A stretch of DNA of 64,000 nt from Inquilinus sp. KBS0705 (GCA_005938025.2 VCCI02000001.1:2418001-2482000); one strand, 5' to 3'. Shown: positions 35,093 through 45,918, counted from the stretch's first letter. Notes: generated by a model not told the origin, from the letters alone. Translations and numbers: made by a program.

Positions 35093-36577
35093 TTAATACT
35101 TTAACGCCCAAACCGATACCGACCCGGCACGAACAAAAAACTCGCCCCAGCCCTCTTGGTTGATGATAACCTCGGCGTCGTGCTTGTTCAGGTAATCAAC
35201 GAATACTTTACCGGCGTGGCGCTGACCGACCTCCATATTTTTGTTACCTTCTTCTCCGTTTGAGATAACCACCGCGCAGCCCGAGTTCTCGTGTTCGTCA
35301 TCGCCCTCGCGGGTCCAGCCGATGCAATTGGGGTGGTCGAGGTATTCGCGCTGTGCCCCGTAGGCCAAATGCTTGCGTGTAAACAGTAGCGATTCCAACT
35401 CGGCAACAGGTTCTAATATCACTTCATGTTCTTGTCCGTCGTCACCCTTATCTGTATACTTAGTGCCATACATATCGGCGTAAAACACACATGGGTAGCC
35501 ATGTTCGCGCAGTAGTATCAAGGCGTAGGCCAGCGGTTTGAACCAGGGCTCAACCGGTTGGGTAAGCGATTGCAGGGGTTGGGTGTCGTGGTTCTCAACC
35601 AGTGTTACCGCCCTTGACGGGTTGGCTGCTACCAACGTGTTATCAAATATTTTGGTCAAATCATAATCGTCACCTTGTACCGACGCCTCGTGCAGGTTAT
35701 TATGCAGCGGCGCATCAAACAACGACATACGGCCTCCAGTGGCTTCAATGTACTCCTGCAATAAATCTACGCTGTAGCTCCAGTATTCGCCGACGGTAAA
35801 CAACTCCTGCCCGGTTTCGGCGCGCAGGTGGTCCAGCCAGTCGTTATAAAAATCGTAAGAGATATGCTTGATCGCATCCAGGCGCATGCCATCAAACTGC
35901 AGGGTATCGTAAAACCATTTCCCCCAGCGTTTCAGCTCTTCGCGCACAGCAGGGTTGCGGGTATCAATATCATCCAGCATCAGGTAGTCAAAATTGCCGT
36001 TCTCGGTACCTACCACATCCTCCCATGCCTCGCCGTATTGGTTTTGAATGCTGTAGATAGCATTCTCGCCGGTGGCGGCATCATGGTCTATACCCGAGAA
36101 GCACTGCCAGTCCCACACAAACTGCGAATACACGCCATTACGCCCGGGAAAAGTGAATTTGGTAAAAGCCTCTATCTCGTAAGGTTCGCTTATAAATTCG
36201 TTGCGGTTATCGGGGTTTACTTTGCGTACGGTAACCTTTTCGGTTTCATCGGCGCCGCCCATGTGGTTCAATACCACATCCATGTAAACGGCAACACCGG
36301 CGCCTTTTGCGGCTTGTATGGCATCTATCAGCTGCTGTTTGGTGCCATACTTGGTACGCACCGTCCCTTTTTGGTCAAATTCGCCCAGGTCATATATATC
36401 ATAGACATCATACCCTACCGAGTAGCCGCCGGCCCCACCTTTATAAGCAGGTGGCAACCAAACCGCATCGATACCTATATTTTTTAATCTGCCCGATTCG
36501 TTCTTTAAATGGTCGTACAAACCGCCATCGCCCGGCGAATACCATTCAAAAAACTGCAGCATCGTAAAATTTTCCAT
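35093..36577 (-). CDS. Cytoplasmic alpha-amylase (GH13)
   Basis: 494 residues with no signal peptide, similar in layout to bacterial cytoplasmic alpha-amylases. GH13 regions are intact: region I DVVLNHMGGAD, region II GMRLDAIKHI with the nucleophile Asp, region III Glu in FTVGEYWSY, region IV VENHDTQPL. It would hydrolyse alpha-1,4 glucans such as stored or imported maltodextrins. No sus-type genes lie nearby, so it is not part of a polysaccharide utilisation locus here. Confidence 0.94.
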   Translation of the reverse strand: MENFTMLQFFEWYSPGDGGLYDHLKNESGRLKNIGIDAVWLPPAYKGGAGGYSVGYDVYDIYDLGEFDQKGTVRTKYGTKQQLIDAIQAAKGAGVAVYMDVVLNHMGGADETEKVTVRKVNPDNRNEFISEPYEIEAFTKFTFPGRNGVYSQFVWDWQCFSGIDHDAATGENAIYSIQNQYGEAWEDVVGTENGNFDYLMLDDIDTRNPAVREELKRWGKWFYDTLQFDGMRLDAIKHISYDFYNDWLDHLRAETGQELFTVGEYWSYSVDLLQEYIEATGGRMSLFDAPLHNNLHEASVQGDDYDLTKIFDNTLVAANPSRAVTLVENHDTQPLQSLTQPVEPWFKPLAYALILLREHGYPCVFYADMYGTKYTDKGDDGQEHEVILEPVAELESLLFTRKHLAYGAQREYLDHPNCIGWTREGDDEHENSGCAVVISNGEEGNKNMEVGQRHAGKVFVDYLNKHDAEVIINQEGWGEFFVRAGSVSVWALKY

Positions 36578-36974
36578 GTATCTGACAAATATGTTTAAAC
36601 ACCTTACAACCCAATACTAAGGTTTAGGTTTTTGAAAATTGTATAACTGGCTTTTATTATCGCCTTAGATAATATTTTTTTAAGATACGATTATATTAGT
36701 TAACCGATATGAGTAGCGATTGTATGGGCGGTAATGTCCGCGCAGCGAGTTGACTCACCCCCTGCCCCTCTCTCCGTTGACTAACGTAAAGAGGGGGAGC
36801 TTTTTTCTTTTCTTGCACACTCTTTCCGCGCAGCGGAGAGAGGGTCGGCCAGCGAAGCGTCGCTTCGGTGAGTTACCCGCGTAATTTAATCTTAAATAAT
36901 CTCCTTCCTACCCCAACTATTGGCACTATACTTGCATTTATACAGGTATAATATTTACCTAAAAAACAACGATC
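36578..36974. other. Intergenic stretch with a nested inverted-repeat element
   Basis: No gene seen. The middle part holds the repeat at 36740-36880. The last 80 bases would carry the promoter for the small gene at 36975. Confidence 0.5.
36740..36880. repeat. GC-rich nested inverted repeat
   Basis: Outer arms of the CTCACC/GGTGAG type (about 36755 and 36867) enclose CCCCTCTCTCCG matched by CGGAGAGAGGG. An inner hairpin ends in AGAGGGGGAGCTTTTTT. The unit resembles dispersed intergenic elements seen in many Bacteroidota. It is much richer in G+C than its surroundings. Confidence 0.55.
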
Positions 36975-37175
36975 ATGGGATTATTAAAATTTATAGCAGT
37001 TGGCGCAGCCATAGGGTACGGGATAAACTATATCACTAAAAAAGGTCCTAACGGCCGTTCTATCCTTGATGATATCACCGAGGATGCACCTGAGTGGTTT
37101 GACAAGGCTAAACAGTTTGCTACCGATAAGGTAGAATTGGCTGTAAAGCAAGCGCAAGAAAAAAGCGGATCTTAA
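36975..37175 (+). CDS. Small YtxH-like protein
   Basis: 66 residues: a short hydrophobic, Gly-rich start (LLKFIAVGAAIGYGINYI), then a basic turn and an amphipathic C-terminal helix (WFDKAKQFATDKVELAV) that may form a coiled coil. This resembles YtxH-type stress/membrane-associated small proteins, but the call is by shape only. A strong terminator follows at 37198-37227, so it is a single-gene unit. Confidence 0.7.
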   Translation: MGLLKFIAVGAAIGYGINYITKKGPNGRSILDDITEDAPEWFDKAKQFATDKVELAVKQAQEKSGS

Positions 37176-37503
37176 CCGCCTGCTTAAACATCAAAATAAA
37201 AGCCTCCCGGCATACCGGGAGGCTTTTATTTTTTATGGACTTTTTAATATTTATAATATTATTGCTTAATAAGTAAAACGAGGGTGCCAAACAACATAAT
37301 ACCGCCAAAAAACAGCTAAAATGTTTTTTATTATATAATATTTAATAAATAGTAAATATGTTATATTCACGGTCTAATTTAAATATTGGTTAAGCCCTAT
37401 CACCCTGACTGAAAGCTACATATAGCCTTCGGCCGTCTTTCTAATTTATTAGGATGCGATATGTGTTTGATCACAACTAACAACTGATCACAACCCGCAT
37501 TCT
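37176..37503. other. Leader region of the giant adhesin gene
   Basis: AT-rich after the terminator of the 36975 gene. Short complementary bits near 37407-37441 (GCTA-CATA-TAGC and GCC-TTC-GGC) could fold, but the stems are too short to claim a riboswitch. No full TTG/TAnnTTTG promoter was found. Confidence 0.4.
37198..37227 (+). terminator. Terminator of the 36975 small gene
   Basis: AAAAGCCTCCCGG - CATA - CCGGGAGGCTTTT followed by ATTTTTT; a perfect 13-bp stem. Confidence 0.9.
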
Positions 37504-40500
37504 ATGAAAAGAATATTTACCCACAAAATTCAAAGTGTATTATTGGTTATTGCGGCTTTGCTGTTTAGCGTGCCGGCGTTTGCACAGGTATCTGCAGATG
37601 CTACTTTAAGCGACTTAAGCCTAAGCGATGGCAGCCTTTCGCCGGTATTTTCGGCCGGCACACACAACTATACCGCCACTGTAGACCATACCATTACCAC
37701 CATTGCAGTTACTCCTACTACCAATGATGAAAACGCTACGGTTAAAGTAAATGGAACAACTGTTGGCTCGGGCGATGCATCGGATGATATTACGCTGGTT
37801 TATGGCGATAATACCATCACTGTACAAGCAAAGGCCGAAGATGGCACCACCATTATTAATTATATTGTACACCTTACCCGCCTAAAAGCTACTGACGCCA
37901 CATTAGGCAGTTTAACAGTAACCGGCGCGGATGTTAACCCCGACTTTAATGGCGCTATTACATCATACACTGCAACTGTCGACCCAACTGTAGCATCAGT
38001 TACCTTAAGTGCCTCCGTTACCGAAGAAAATGCTACTATAAAAGTAAACAATGTAAGCCTTGCATCGGGTGCAACTACCGGCAACCTAACATTAGCATTT
38101 GGCGATAATACTATTACTGTAAAGGTTACTGCGCAGGATGGCACCACCATTAAAAATTATATTATACACATTACCCGGTTAAAAGCCACCGATGCTACTC
38201 TAAGCAGTTTGGTGGTAAATGGTGCGGATATCAGCCCTGAGTTTGACGCCGCAACTACTGACTATACAGCCACTGTAGATCCATCTGTCACATCAGTTAC
38301 GGTAACACCAACCGTTAACGAAACTAATGCCACTGTTAAGGTAAATAACATCACTTTAGCATCAGGTACAACATCGGGTAATATTCTGCTGGCTTTTGGC
38401 GCCAATACCATCACTGTAAAAGTCACTGCACAGGATGGTACCACTATTAAAAATTACGTAATACATATTAACAGGCCAAAATCTGCTGATGCTACCCTAA
38501 GCAATTTAGTGGTAAACACCGCCGATCTTGATAATGAATTTGATGCAGCTACCACTAACTATACCGCATCTGTAGACCCGGCCGTATCGTCGGTTACTAT
38601 TACACCCACCACCACTAATGCAGGCGCTACCATTAAGGTAAACAACGTAACTGTAGCATCGGGCCACGCATCGGGCAATATTGCCTTGGCCTTTGGTAAT
38701 AATGTTATCACGGTAAAAGTTACCGCGCAGGATGGTACTACCATTATCAATTATACCATTACAGTTACCCGCCCAAAATCTGCCGATGCCACTTTAAGTA
38801 ACTTGGTAGTAAGCGGCACAAACATCAGCCCGGGATTTGATAGTGGGTCTACCGATTATACCGCTACTGTAGATGCCGGTATATCGTCGGTAAGTATAAC
38901 ACCAACAGCAGGCAATGCCAACGCGGTAATTAAAGTAAATAATGCAACGGTGTTGTCGGGCCATGCGTCGGGCAGTATTGCTTTAGCCTTTGGCGATAAT
39001 CTCATCAACATAAAAGTCACCGCACAAGATGGAATTACTATCAACAATTATACAGTAACCGTTACGCGTTCCCTTTCGAGCGATGCCACCTTAGGCCACT
39101 TAGTAGTAAATGGCGCCGATCTGAGCCCCGTTTTTGATAGCGGCACCAATACTTACAGTGCTTCGGTAACTAACACAGTATCGGTAATTAGCATTACACC
39201 TACAGTTAATAACTCAAACGCTACTGTTACCATAAATGGTGTAAACGTAAATTCGGGTACGGCATCTGATGAGTTACCGCTTGTTTATGGCGATAACACT
39301 TTTACCGTAGCTGTAACCGCGCAGGACGGCACTACCACCAACAGCTATACCATTGATATTACCAGGGCGCCATCGTCAGATGCCACCTTAAGCAACCTGG
39401 AGCTGAGTGCGGCAAGTTTAAGCCCATCTTTTAATGCCGAAACCAATGCATACACAGCTTCGGTTGGTAACGATGTTACCAGCATCAATGTTACCCCAAC
39501 CCTAAGCGACCCTAACGCAACGGTTACTGTAAACGATGCCGGCACCTCATCGGGCAGTCCATCGGGCGATATTGCCCTGGTATATGGCGATAACCTGATA
39601 ACCGTAACAGTAACCGCATCTGATGGCAGCACTACCAATAGCTATAGTATACATGTTACCAGGCAGCCATCATCAAATGCTACGCTGCAAAGCCTTAGCA
39701 TCAGTGATGTAACCCTTAGCCCCGATTTTGATGGCGGTACCACCAGTTATTCGGCTACGGTGGATGGCAGTATATCCTCGGTAGTGGTTACACCTGCGGT
39801 AACCGATGCCGACGCAACAGTTAAGGTAAATAACGTAACAGTAGCGGCGGGCGAAAGCACGGCCACTATACCACTCGCATTTGGTAATAATGCCATTACT
39901 ATAAAAGTTACCGCGCTTGATGGCATCACCGTAACCACCTACACCGTACACATCAACCGGGTAAAATCAACAGATGCAACTTTAAGCAGCCTAATATTTA
40001 GCGGCGCAGATCTTAGCCCTGATTTTGACCCTGCAACTACTACCTATACCAGCACGGTAGACCATACTGTAACATCAATAACTGTTACGCCTACCACAAC
40101 CAATACAAACGCCACCATCAGGATAAAAGGCGCTGCCGTGATCTCGGGCACCGAATCGGCTGCTATATCATTGGTGTATGGCGATAACATTATCAGGACA
40201 AGGGTAACCGCACAAGATGGTGTTACACTGGCCACATATATCACAACCGTAACCCGCTTAAAATCTACAGATGCCACGTTAAGCAGCCTGACTGTAAGCG
40301 GTATCGACCTTGATTCGCCTTTCGACCCGTCGACTAATACATATACCGCTACTGTAGATTATACGGCCACATCTGTTACTATAACCCCAACTAAAACTGA
40401 CCCTGATGCAACCATTACCGTTAATGGTACCACCGTTGCTTCGGGCAGCGCATCTTCGGCAATTTCGCTGCTGTATGGCAATAACACCATCACCGTTATT

Positions 40501-43500
40501 GTTACCGCCCAGGATGGCACTACCACCAACAGCTATACCATCGGCATAACAAGGCCGTACAACACCGATGCTACATTAAGCAATTTAACAGCCGCCGGCA
40601 CCGATCTGGACCCTGTATTTGACAGTGGTACTACTGATTATACCGCTACAGTTGCCTATGGCGTAACTACTACTACCATTACACCAACGCTAACTGATGC
40701 CAATGCTACTGTTGCCATTAATGGTAATACCATATTATCGGGGCATGCATCGGCAAGCTTACCACTTAGCCTTGGCGATAATACATTTAATGTGATAGTT
40801 ACCGCGCAGGATGGCACTACTACCAACACTTACACTATTACTGTAACGCGCCAGCCATCAACAGATGCTACCTTAAGCAACCTGCTTGCTACCGGCCTAA
40901 CGCTATCGCCATCCTTTAATGCCGCTACACTTGACTATACCGCATCTGTTACCTTTGGAACAAGCCTTGCGCATATTGTGCCAACCGTAAATGATGCCAA
41001 TGCTACTGTAACTGTTAACGACGAAGCCGTAACATCGGGCCAATCATCTGTTGATATCCCCTTAGAAGTAGGCGACAATGCTATAAACGTGGCAGTAACC
41101 GCACAAGATGGCAGTACCGTAAACAATTATACCGTAACCATTACAAGGGGGGCATCGGCCAACGCCAGGTTAAGCAACCTTGCTGTAAGCGGCGCTACCC
41201 TATCGCCGGTATTTGCAACTAATACACTAACCTATGCCGCGCATGTAAGCCACGAAACCGAATCTGTTACTATAAAGCCTACATTGGCTAACATACTGGC
41301 TTCGGTAACGGTAAATGGCGACGCGGTAACGTCCGGCGAGGCATCAGCAGATATACCTTTAGATATTGGCGATAATACGATCACTGTTACCGTAACCGCA
41401 CAAAACGGCACCACCATCCGCAATTATACGGTTGTGGTAACGCGTGCAAAATCATCCGACGCTACCTTAAGCAGCCTGGCCCTTAGCGCTGCCGATATTG
41501 ACCCGGCTTTTGACCCGGCCACCACAAGCTATGCGGCAACCGTTGATGCTACGGTATCATCAGTAACTATAACCCCGACTACGACTGATACCGACGCAAC
41601 GGTTACCGTTAACGATGCAAGCGTAGCTGCGGGCGAATCGTCAGCAGACCTTTCGCTTAATATTGGCACTAATACTTTCTATATAGTGGTAACCGCAGCC
41701 AATGGCACAACCAAACAAACGTATAGCCTGGTAGTTACAAAAGCTCCTGCTACAGATGCCACTTTAAGTAGTTTGGCCATAGATGGTGCAGACATTGACC
41801 CCGGATTTGATGCCGGTACTACAGCTTACACCGCATCCGTTACAAATGATATTGCATCAGTTAATATAACCCAGCAGGTAACCGACCCTAACGCCACCGT
41901 TAAAATAAACGGCAGCGCAGCCCCTTCAGATGGTTCGGCAGTTGCCGTACCTTTAATTATTGGGGACAATACCATTACTATAAGCGTTACAGCGCAGGAT
42001 GGTACCACTATTAATGATTATACCATAACCGTTACGCGTGCGCAATCGTCGGATGCTACCCTAAGCAGCTTAACTTTTAGCAGCGGCGATTTAGACCCTG
42101 CCTTTGACCCGTATACCAACGAATATAATGCATCGGTTGGCACTGATATCAGCTCGGTTAATGTAACCCCTGTTGCTACCGATGCCAATGCAACCGTAAC
42201 CGTTAACGACTCTACAATTACGCCCGGCACTGCTCCCATTACTGTACCGCTTGATTTTGGCGATAACAGTGTCACTATTAACGTTACCGCGCAGGACGGT
42301 ACACCGAATACTTATACCATTACGGTGAACAGACCGCAGTCATCTGATGCTACCTTAAGTAGTTTGGCGGTGAGCACCGGAGAACTATCACCTGCATTTA
42401 CGCCAGACGGTTTGGAATATACACTTGCTGTTAGCGATACCACATCAGCCATCCATATCACCCCAACGGCTAACAGCCCATCAGCAGTTATTACTGTTAA
42501 TGATACTGAAGTAAAATCCGGCGAACAATCGGAAGACATCCCGCTGGACTTTGGCGATAACTATATCAACATTACTGTTACCGCACAGGATGGTACACCA
42601 AATACTTATACCGTTACGGTGAACAGACCGCAGTCATCTGATGCTACCTTAAGTAGTTTGGCGGTGAGCACCGGTGAACTATCGCCTGCATTTACACCGG
42701 ATGGCTTAGAATACACTGTTGCTGTAAGCGATACTACATCATCTATCAACATCACCCCAACGGCTAACAGCGCATCGGCATTTGTTACCATTAATGATAA
42801 TGAAATAACATCCGGCGAACAATCGGAAGATATACCATTGGACTTTGGCGATAACAACATGAACATTACTGTTACCGCACAGGATGGAACGCAAAACACA
42901 TACACTATTACGGTAAACAGGCCGCAGTCGTCAGATGCTACTTTGAACAGTTTAGCGGTGAGCACCGGAGAACTATCGCCTGCATTTACACCGGATGGCT
43001 TAGAATACACTGTTGCTGTAAGCGATACTACATCATCTATCAACATCACCCCAACGACTAACAGCGCATCGGCATTTGTTACCATTAATGATAATGAAAT
43101 AACATCCGGCGAACAATCGGAAGATATACCATTGGACTTTGGCGATAACAACATGAACATTACTGTTACCGCACAGGATGGAACGCAAAACACTTATACC
43201 ATCACCGTAAACAGGCCGCAGTCGTCAGATGCGACACTTTCCAGCTTAACGCTTAGTGCAGGTGAGTTATCGCCTGAGTTTGAAAGCGGACATAAAACCT
43301 ACACCGCCACTGTGGCAAATAACGTTAGCACTATCTCTTTTGCAGCCATTGCCAGCCATTCGGACGCTACCATTTCATTAAATGGTGAAACGGTGACAGG
43401 CGAGGGCTCGTCGGGTGATCTGGACCTAACGGTAGGGCAAAACACATTTACCGCTATAGTTACCGCGCCCGATGGCGAAACCACCAGCACATACACCGTT

Positions 43501-45918
43501 GTAGTAACACGGTTAGCACCGGGCAATGCCACATTATCTGGCTTAACCTTAAGCAGCGGCACACTTAGCCCGGCATTTGTAAAAACCACTGCCAACTACA
43601 CCGCTACCGTTACCGATCTGGTGTCGTCTATTAACGTTACCCCTTTTGCAAGCGAGGTTAGCTCGACAATTAAAGTAAATGGTAAAAGCACTAAGTCGGG
43701 TGTTGCATCGGCAGATATTCCTTTGGTTAGTGGTAACAACACTATTACCATGGTGGTAACTGCTAAAGACGGCACCACCAAAACCTATAAGGTGGTGGTA
43801 ACCCGCAGCGCGCCGGTGGTAAACAATGCCAACCTGGCGTCGTTATCGTTAACCAATGTATCCTTTACGCCCGAGTTTGGCGCTGCTACAACCAGTTATA
43901 CTGCTACCGTACCTAATACAGTGGCAGCTACATCAGTGCATTTCACTGCAAGCGATGCTAATTCAAAGGTTACGGTTAACGGTAAAGTATATACAGGCAC
44001 ATCCGACAATATAGCTTTAGCTATAGGCCCAAACACTATCACCACTGTAGTAACCGCTAAGGATGGTAAAACGCAAAAAACTTACACGGTAATAGTATCA
44101 AGGGTAAAAGCCGAACAAAGCATCACCTTTGCCAATGTTACCAAAAGCTTTGGTGACGCCGATTTCTCGCCTGCAACAGCGTCATCGGGACTGGCAGTAA
44201 ATTACAGCACATCTGATGCTAAAGTGGTAAGTGTAGCAAATGGCAAATTACATATTGTAGGCATTGGTACCGCTAACATAGCAGCCAGCCAGCCGGGCAA
44301 CACTAATTTCCGCGAAGCGGTAACGGTAACCCGCTCGGTTACCGTGCAAATTGCCTCGCAAACCATCACCTTTACCCCAATAACAAAAAGCTTTGGCGAT
44401 GCTGATTTTTCACCTGCTACCGTATCATCGGGCCTACCGATAACTTATGTAAGCTCAGCTCCTAAAGTTATTAGTGTGTTAAACGGCAAACTGCATGTTA
44501 TGGGCATTGGCACAGCTACCATAACAGCCAGCCAGCCGGGTATTAAAAACCAATACAGCGCTGCTAAGCCGGTAATTCAAAAAGTCACTGTAGCTATCGC
44601 TACGCAAAGCATCACCTTTGCGGCCACTACCAAGGCTTTTGGCGATGCTGATTTTTCGCCGGCTACCGTATCATCAAGCTTACCTGTTACTTACACCAGT
44701 TCAAACACTAATGCTATTACTGTAGTGAGCGGCAAGCTGCATATAGTGGGTATTGGTGTAGCTAACATTACGGCCAGTCAGCCGGGTATTAAAGACCAAT
44801 ACCTTGCAGCCAAGGCCGTAACACAAAAGGTTACCGTAACCGTGGCGGCGCAAACCATCACCTTTGCTACAACAACAAAAGCCTATGGCGATGCCGATTT
44901 TTCGCCGGCTACCGTATCATCAGGCTTGCCAATAACTTATGTAAGCTCGGCACCTAAGGTTGTCAGTGTAGTTAGCGGCAAACTGCATATTGTTGCACCG
45001 GGCACATCTACTATTACAGCGAGCCAGCCGGGTATAGCTAATAAGTATACCGCTGCAAAAAGCGTAAGTCAAAAAGTTACAATTAACAAAGGGCCGCAGG
45101 TATTTACATTTGCCACCGCCACGCACACTTATGGCAACGCCGACTTTATCCCGGCAACTGTATCTACAGGATTGCCTATAACCCTCATAAGCTCCAACCC
45201 TAAAATTGTCACCATTGTGGGGGGCAAGCTGCATATTGTGGGCACCGGGCAGGCAAACATTGTAATCAGCCAGGTGGGTAACGCCAATTACCTTGCTGCA
45301 AACACTGTAACAGCTATAACTATAAACAAAGCTGTACTAACAGTAACTGCCGATAATAAAACCAAAAAAGCAGGTACAGCCAACCCCGTATTAACCGCCA
45401 CCATTACCGGCTTTGTTAACAACGAAACCAAAACTGTGCTTACGGCACAGCCAAAACTGGTTACCCCTGCTGTTATCGGGTCTAAAGTGGGCACTTACGC
45501 AATTACCGCCAGCGGCGCAACCGCAGCCAATTACAGCTTCACCTACGTTGCAGGTAAGTTAACGGTTACAGCGGCAACTGTTAAAACAATCGAAGAGCAA
45601 CCGCTTAACCAGCCGTTTACACAGGTGTTACCGCCGCCGGTAGTAAGCAAAGCCATGTCGCCAAATGGTGATGGAATAAACGATGTGCTCACAATTGAGG
45701 GTATTGACAACTACCCGGATAATCGGTTAATGATAATGGATATAAATGGCAGCAGCTTGTTTGAGATACAAGGCTATGACAACCAGGCTAAAGTATTCGA
45801 CGGGCATGCCAGCACTACCCAGGCTATGCAAAAACCGGGCACCTATTATTACCTGTTGGAATATAAGGACAAAGGCGAGCTTAAACGCGTTACAGGATAC
45901 TTCCTGCTTAAATACTAA
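37504..45918 (+). CDS. Giant secreted protein with 22 cadherin-like repeats, five second-type repeats, MBG-like module and T9SS type B sorting domain
   Basis: 2804 residues. The signal peptide ends at FAQ (residue 28). Residues about 29-2200 hold 22 repeats of 96-102 residues with the frame DATLSSL-x-V-SG-x-x-LSP-x-F ... YTATV ... ITPT ... ATV-x-VN ... GDN-x-I-x-VTAQDGTT ... YTI-x-VTR, as in the cadherin-like beta-sandwich family. Residues about 2203-2605 hold five repeats of about 80 residues (ITF ... K-x-FGDADFSPAT ... VNGKLHIVG-x-GTA-x-I-x-ASQPG). One MBG-like module follows (LTVTADNKTKKAGTANPVL). The end is a gliding-motility/CHU_C type B sorting domain with SPNGDGINDVL. It is probably a long surface fibre or adhesin moved by T9SS. 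Repeats 18 and 19 are nearly identical in DNA. Confidence 0.95.
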   Translation: MKRIFTHKIQSVLLVIAALLFSVPAFAQVSADATLSDLSLSDGSLSPVFSAGTHNYTATVDHTITTIAVTPTTNDENATVKVNGTTVGSGDASDDITLVYGDNTITVQAKAEDGTTIINYIVHLTRLKATDATLGSLTVTGADVNPDFNGAITSYTATVDPTVASVTLSASVTEENATIKVNNVSLASGATTGNLTLAFGDNTITVKVTAQDGTTIKNYIIHITRLKATDATLSSLVVNGADISPEFDAATTDYTATVDPSVTSVTVTPTVNETNATVKVNNITLASGTTSGNILLAFGANTITVKVTAQDGTTIKNYVIHINRPKSADATLSNLVVNTADLDNEFDAATTNYTASVDPAVSSVTITPTTTNAGATIKVNNVTVASGHASGNIALAFGNNVITVKVTAQDGTTIINYTITVTRPKSADATLSNLVVSGTNISPGFDSGSTDYTATVDAGISSVSITPTAGNANAVIKVNNATVLSGHASGSIALAFGDNLINIKVTAQDGITINNYTVTVTRSLSSDATLGHLVVNGADLSPVFDSGTNTYSASVTNTVSVISITPTVNNSNATVTINGVNVNSGTASDELPLVYGDNTFTVAVTAQDGTTTNSYTIDITRAPSSDATLSNLELSAASLSPSFNAETNAYTASVGNDVTSINVTPTLSDPNATVTVNDAGTSSGSPSGDIALVYGDNLITVTVTASDGSTTNSYSIHVTRQPSSNATLQSLSISDVTLSPDFDGGTTSYSATVDGSISSVVVTPAVTDADATVKVNNVTVAAGESTATIPLAFGNNAITIKVTALDGITVTTYTVHINRVKSTDATLSSLIFSGADLSPDFDPATTTYTSTVDHTVTSITVTPTTTNTNATIRIKGAAVISGTESAAISLVYGDNIIRTRVTAQDGVTLATYITTVTRLKSTDATLSSLTVSGIDLDSPFDPSTNTYTATVDYTATSVTITPTKTDPDATITVNGTTVASGSASSAISLLYGNNTITVIVTAQDGTTTNSYTIGITRPYNTDATLSNLTAAGTDLDPVFDSGTTDYTATVAYGVTTTTITPTLTDANATVAINGNTILSGHASASLPLSLGDNTFNVIVTAQDGTTTNTYTITVTRQPSTDATLSNLLATGLTLSPSFNAATLDYTASVTFGTSLAHIVPTVNDANATVTVNDEAVTSGQSSVDIPLEVGDNAINVAVTAQDGSTVNNYTVTITRGASANARLSNLAVSGATLSPVFATNTLTYAAHVSHETESVTIKPTLANILASVTVNGDAVTSGEASADIPLDIGDNTITVTVTAQNGTTIRNYTVVVTRAKSSDATLSSLALSAADIDPAFDPATTSYAATVDATVSSVTITPTTTDTDATVTVNDASVAAGESSADLSLNIGTNTFYIVVTAANGTTKQTYSLVVTKAPATDATLSSLAIDGADIDPGFDAGTTAYTASVTNDIASVNITQQVTDPNATVKINGSAAPSDGSAVAVPLIIGDNTITISVTAQDGTTINDYTITVTRAQSSDATLSSLTFSSGDLDPAFDPYTNEYNASVGTDISSVNVTPVATDANATVTVNDSTITPGTAPITVPLDFGDNSVTINVTAQDGTPNTYTITVNRPQSSDATLSSLAVSTGELSPAFTPDGLEYTLAVSDTTSAIHITPTANSPSAVITVNDTEVKSGEQSEDIPLDFGDNYINITVTAQDGTPNTYTVTVNRPQSSDATLSSLAVSTGELSPAFTPDGLEYTVAVSDTTSSINITPTANSASAFVTINDNEITSGEQSEDIPLDFGDNNMNITVTAQDGTQNTYTITVNRPQSSDATLNSLAVSTGELSPAFTPDGLEYTVAVSDTTSSINITPTTNSASAFVTINDNEITSGEQSEDIPLDFGDNNMNITVTAQDGTQNTYTITVNRPQSSDATLSSLTLSAGELSPEFESGHKTYTATVANNVSTISFAAIASHSDATISLNGETVTGEGSSGDLDLTVGQNTFTAIVTAPDGETTSTYTVVVTRLAPGNATLSGLTLSSGTLSPAFVKTTANYTATVTDLVSSINVTPFASEVSSTIKVNGKSTKSGVASADIPLVSGNNTITMVVTAKDGTTKTYKVVVTRSAPVVNNANLASLSLTNVSFTPEFGAATTSYTATVPNTVAATSVHFTASDANSKVTVNGKVYTGTSDNIALAIGPNTITTVVTAKDGKTQKTYTVIVSRVKAEQSITFANVTKSFGDADFSPATASSGLAVNYSTSDAKVVSVANGKLHIVGIGTANIAASQPGNTNFREAVTVTRSVTVQIASQTITFTPITKSFGDADFSPATVSSGLPITYVSSAPKVISVLNGKLHVMGIGTATITASQPGIKNQYSAAKPVIQKVTVAIATQSITFAATTKAFGDADFSPATVSSSLPVTYTSSNTNAITVVSGKLHIVGIGVANITASQPGIKDQYLAAKAVTQKVTVTVAAQTITFATTTKAYGDADFSPATVSSGLPITYVSSAPKVVSVVSGKLHIVAPGTSTITASQPGIANKYTAAKSVSQKVTINKGPQVFTFATATHTYGNADFIPATVSTGLPITLISSNPKIVTIVGGKLHIVGTGQANIVISQVGNANYLAANTVTAITINKAVLTVTADNKTKKAGTANPVLTATITGFVNNETKTVLTAQPKLVTPAVIGSKVGTYAITASGATAANYSFTYVAGKLTVTAATVKTIEEQPLNQPFTQVLPPPVVSKAMSPNGDGINDVLTIEGIDNYPDNRLMIMDINGSSLFEIQGYDNQAKVFDGHASTTQAMQKPGTYYYLLEYKDKGELKRVTGYFLLKY
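42337..43218 (+). repeat. Recently duplicated 294-bp units inside the giant gene
   Basis: Three units of exactly 98 codons (from 42337, 42631 and 42925). Bases 42676-42899 and 42970-43193 (224 bases) differ at one position only (G at 42763, A at 43057). Other repeats of the gene are similar in protein but well diverged in DNA. Confidence 0.85.

Noticed and set aside
37407..37441. Possible riboswitch-like fold before the giant gene
   Set aside because: The stems are only 3-5 pairs long and no known aptamer core was recognised.
42606..43193. 195-codon antisense frame in the giant gene
   Set aside because: It is a shadow of the near-identical repeats; the antisense frames recur with the repeat period and have no start signals or domain.
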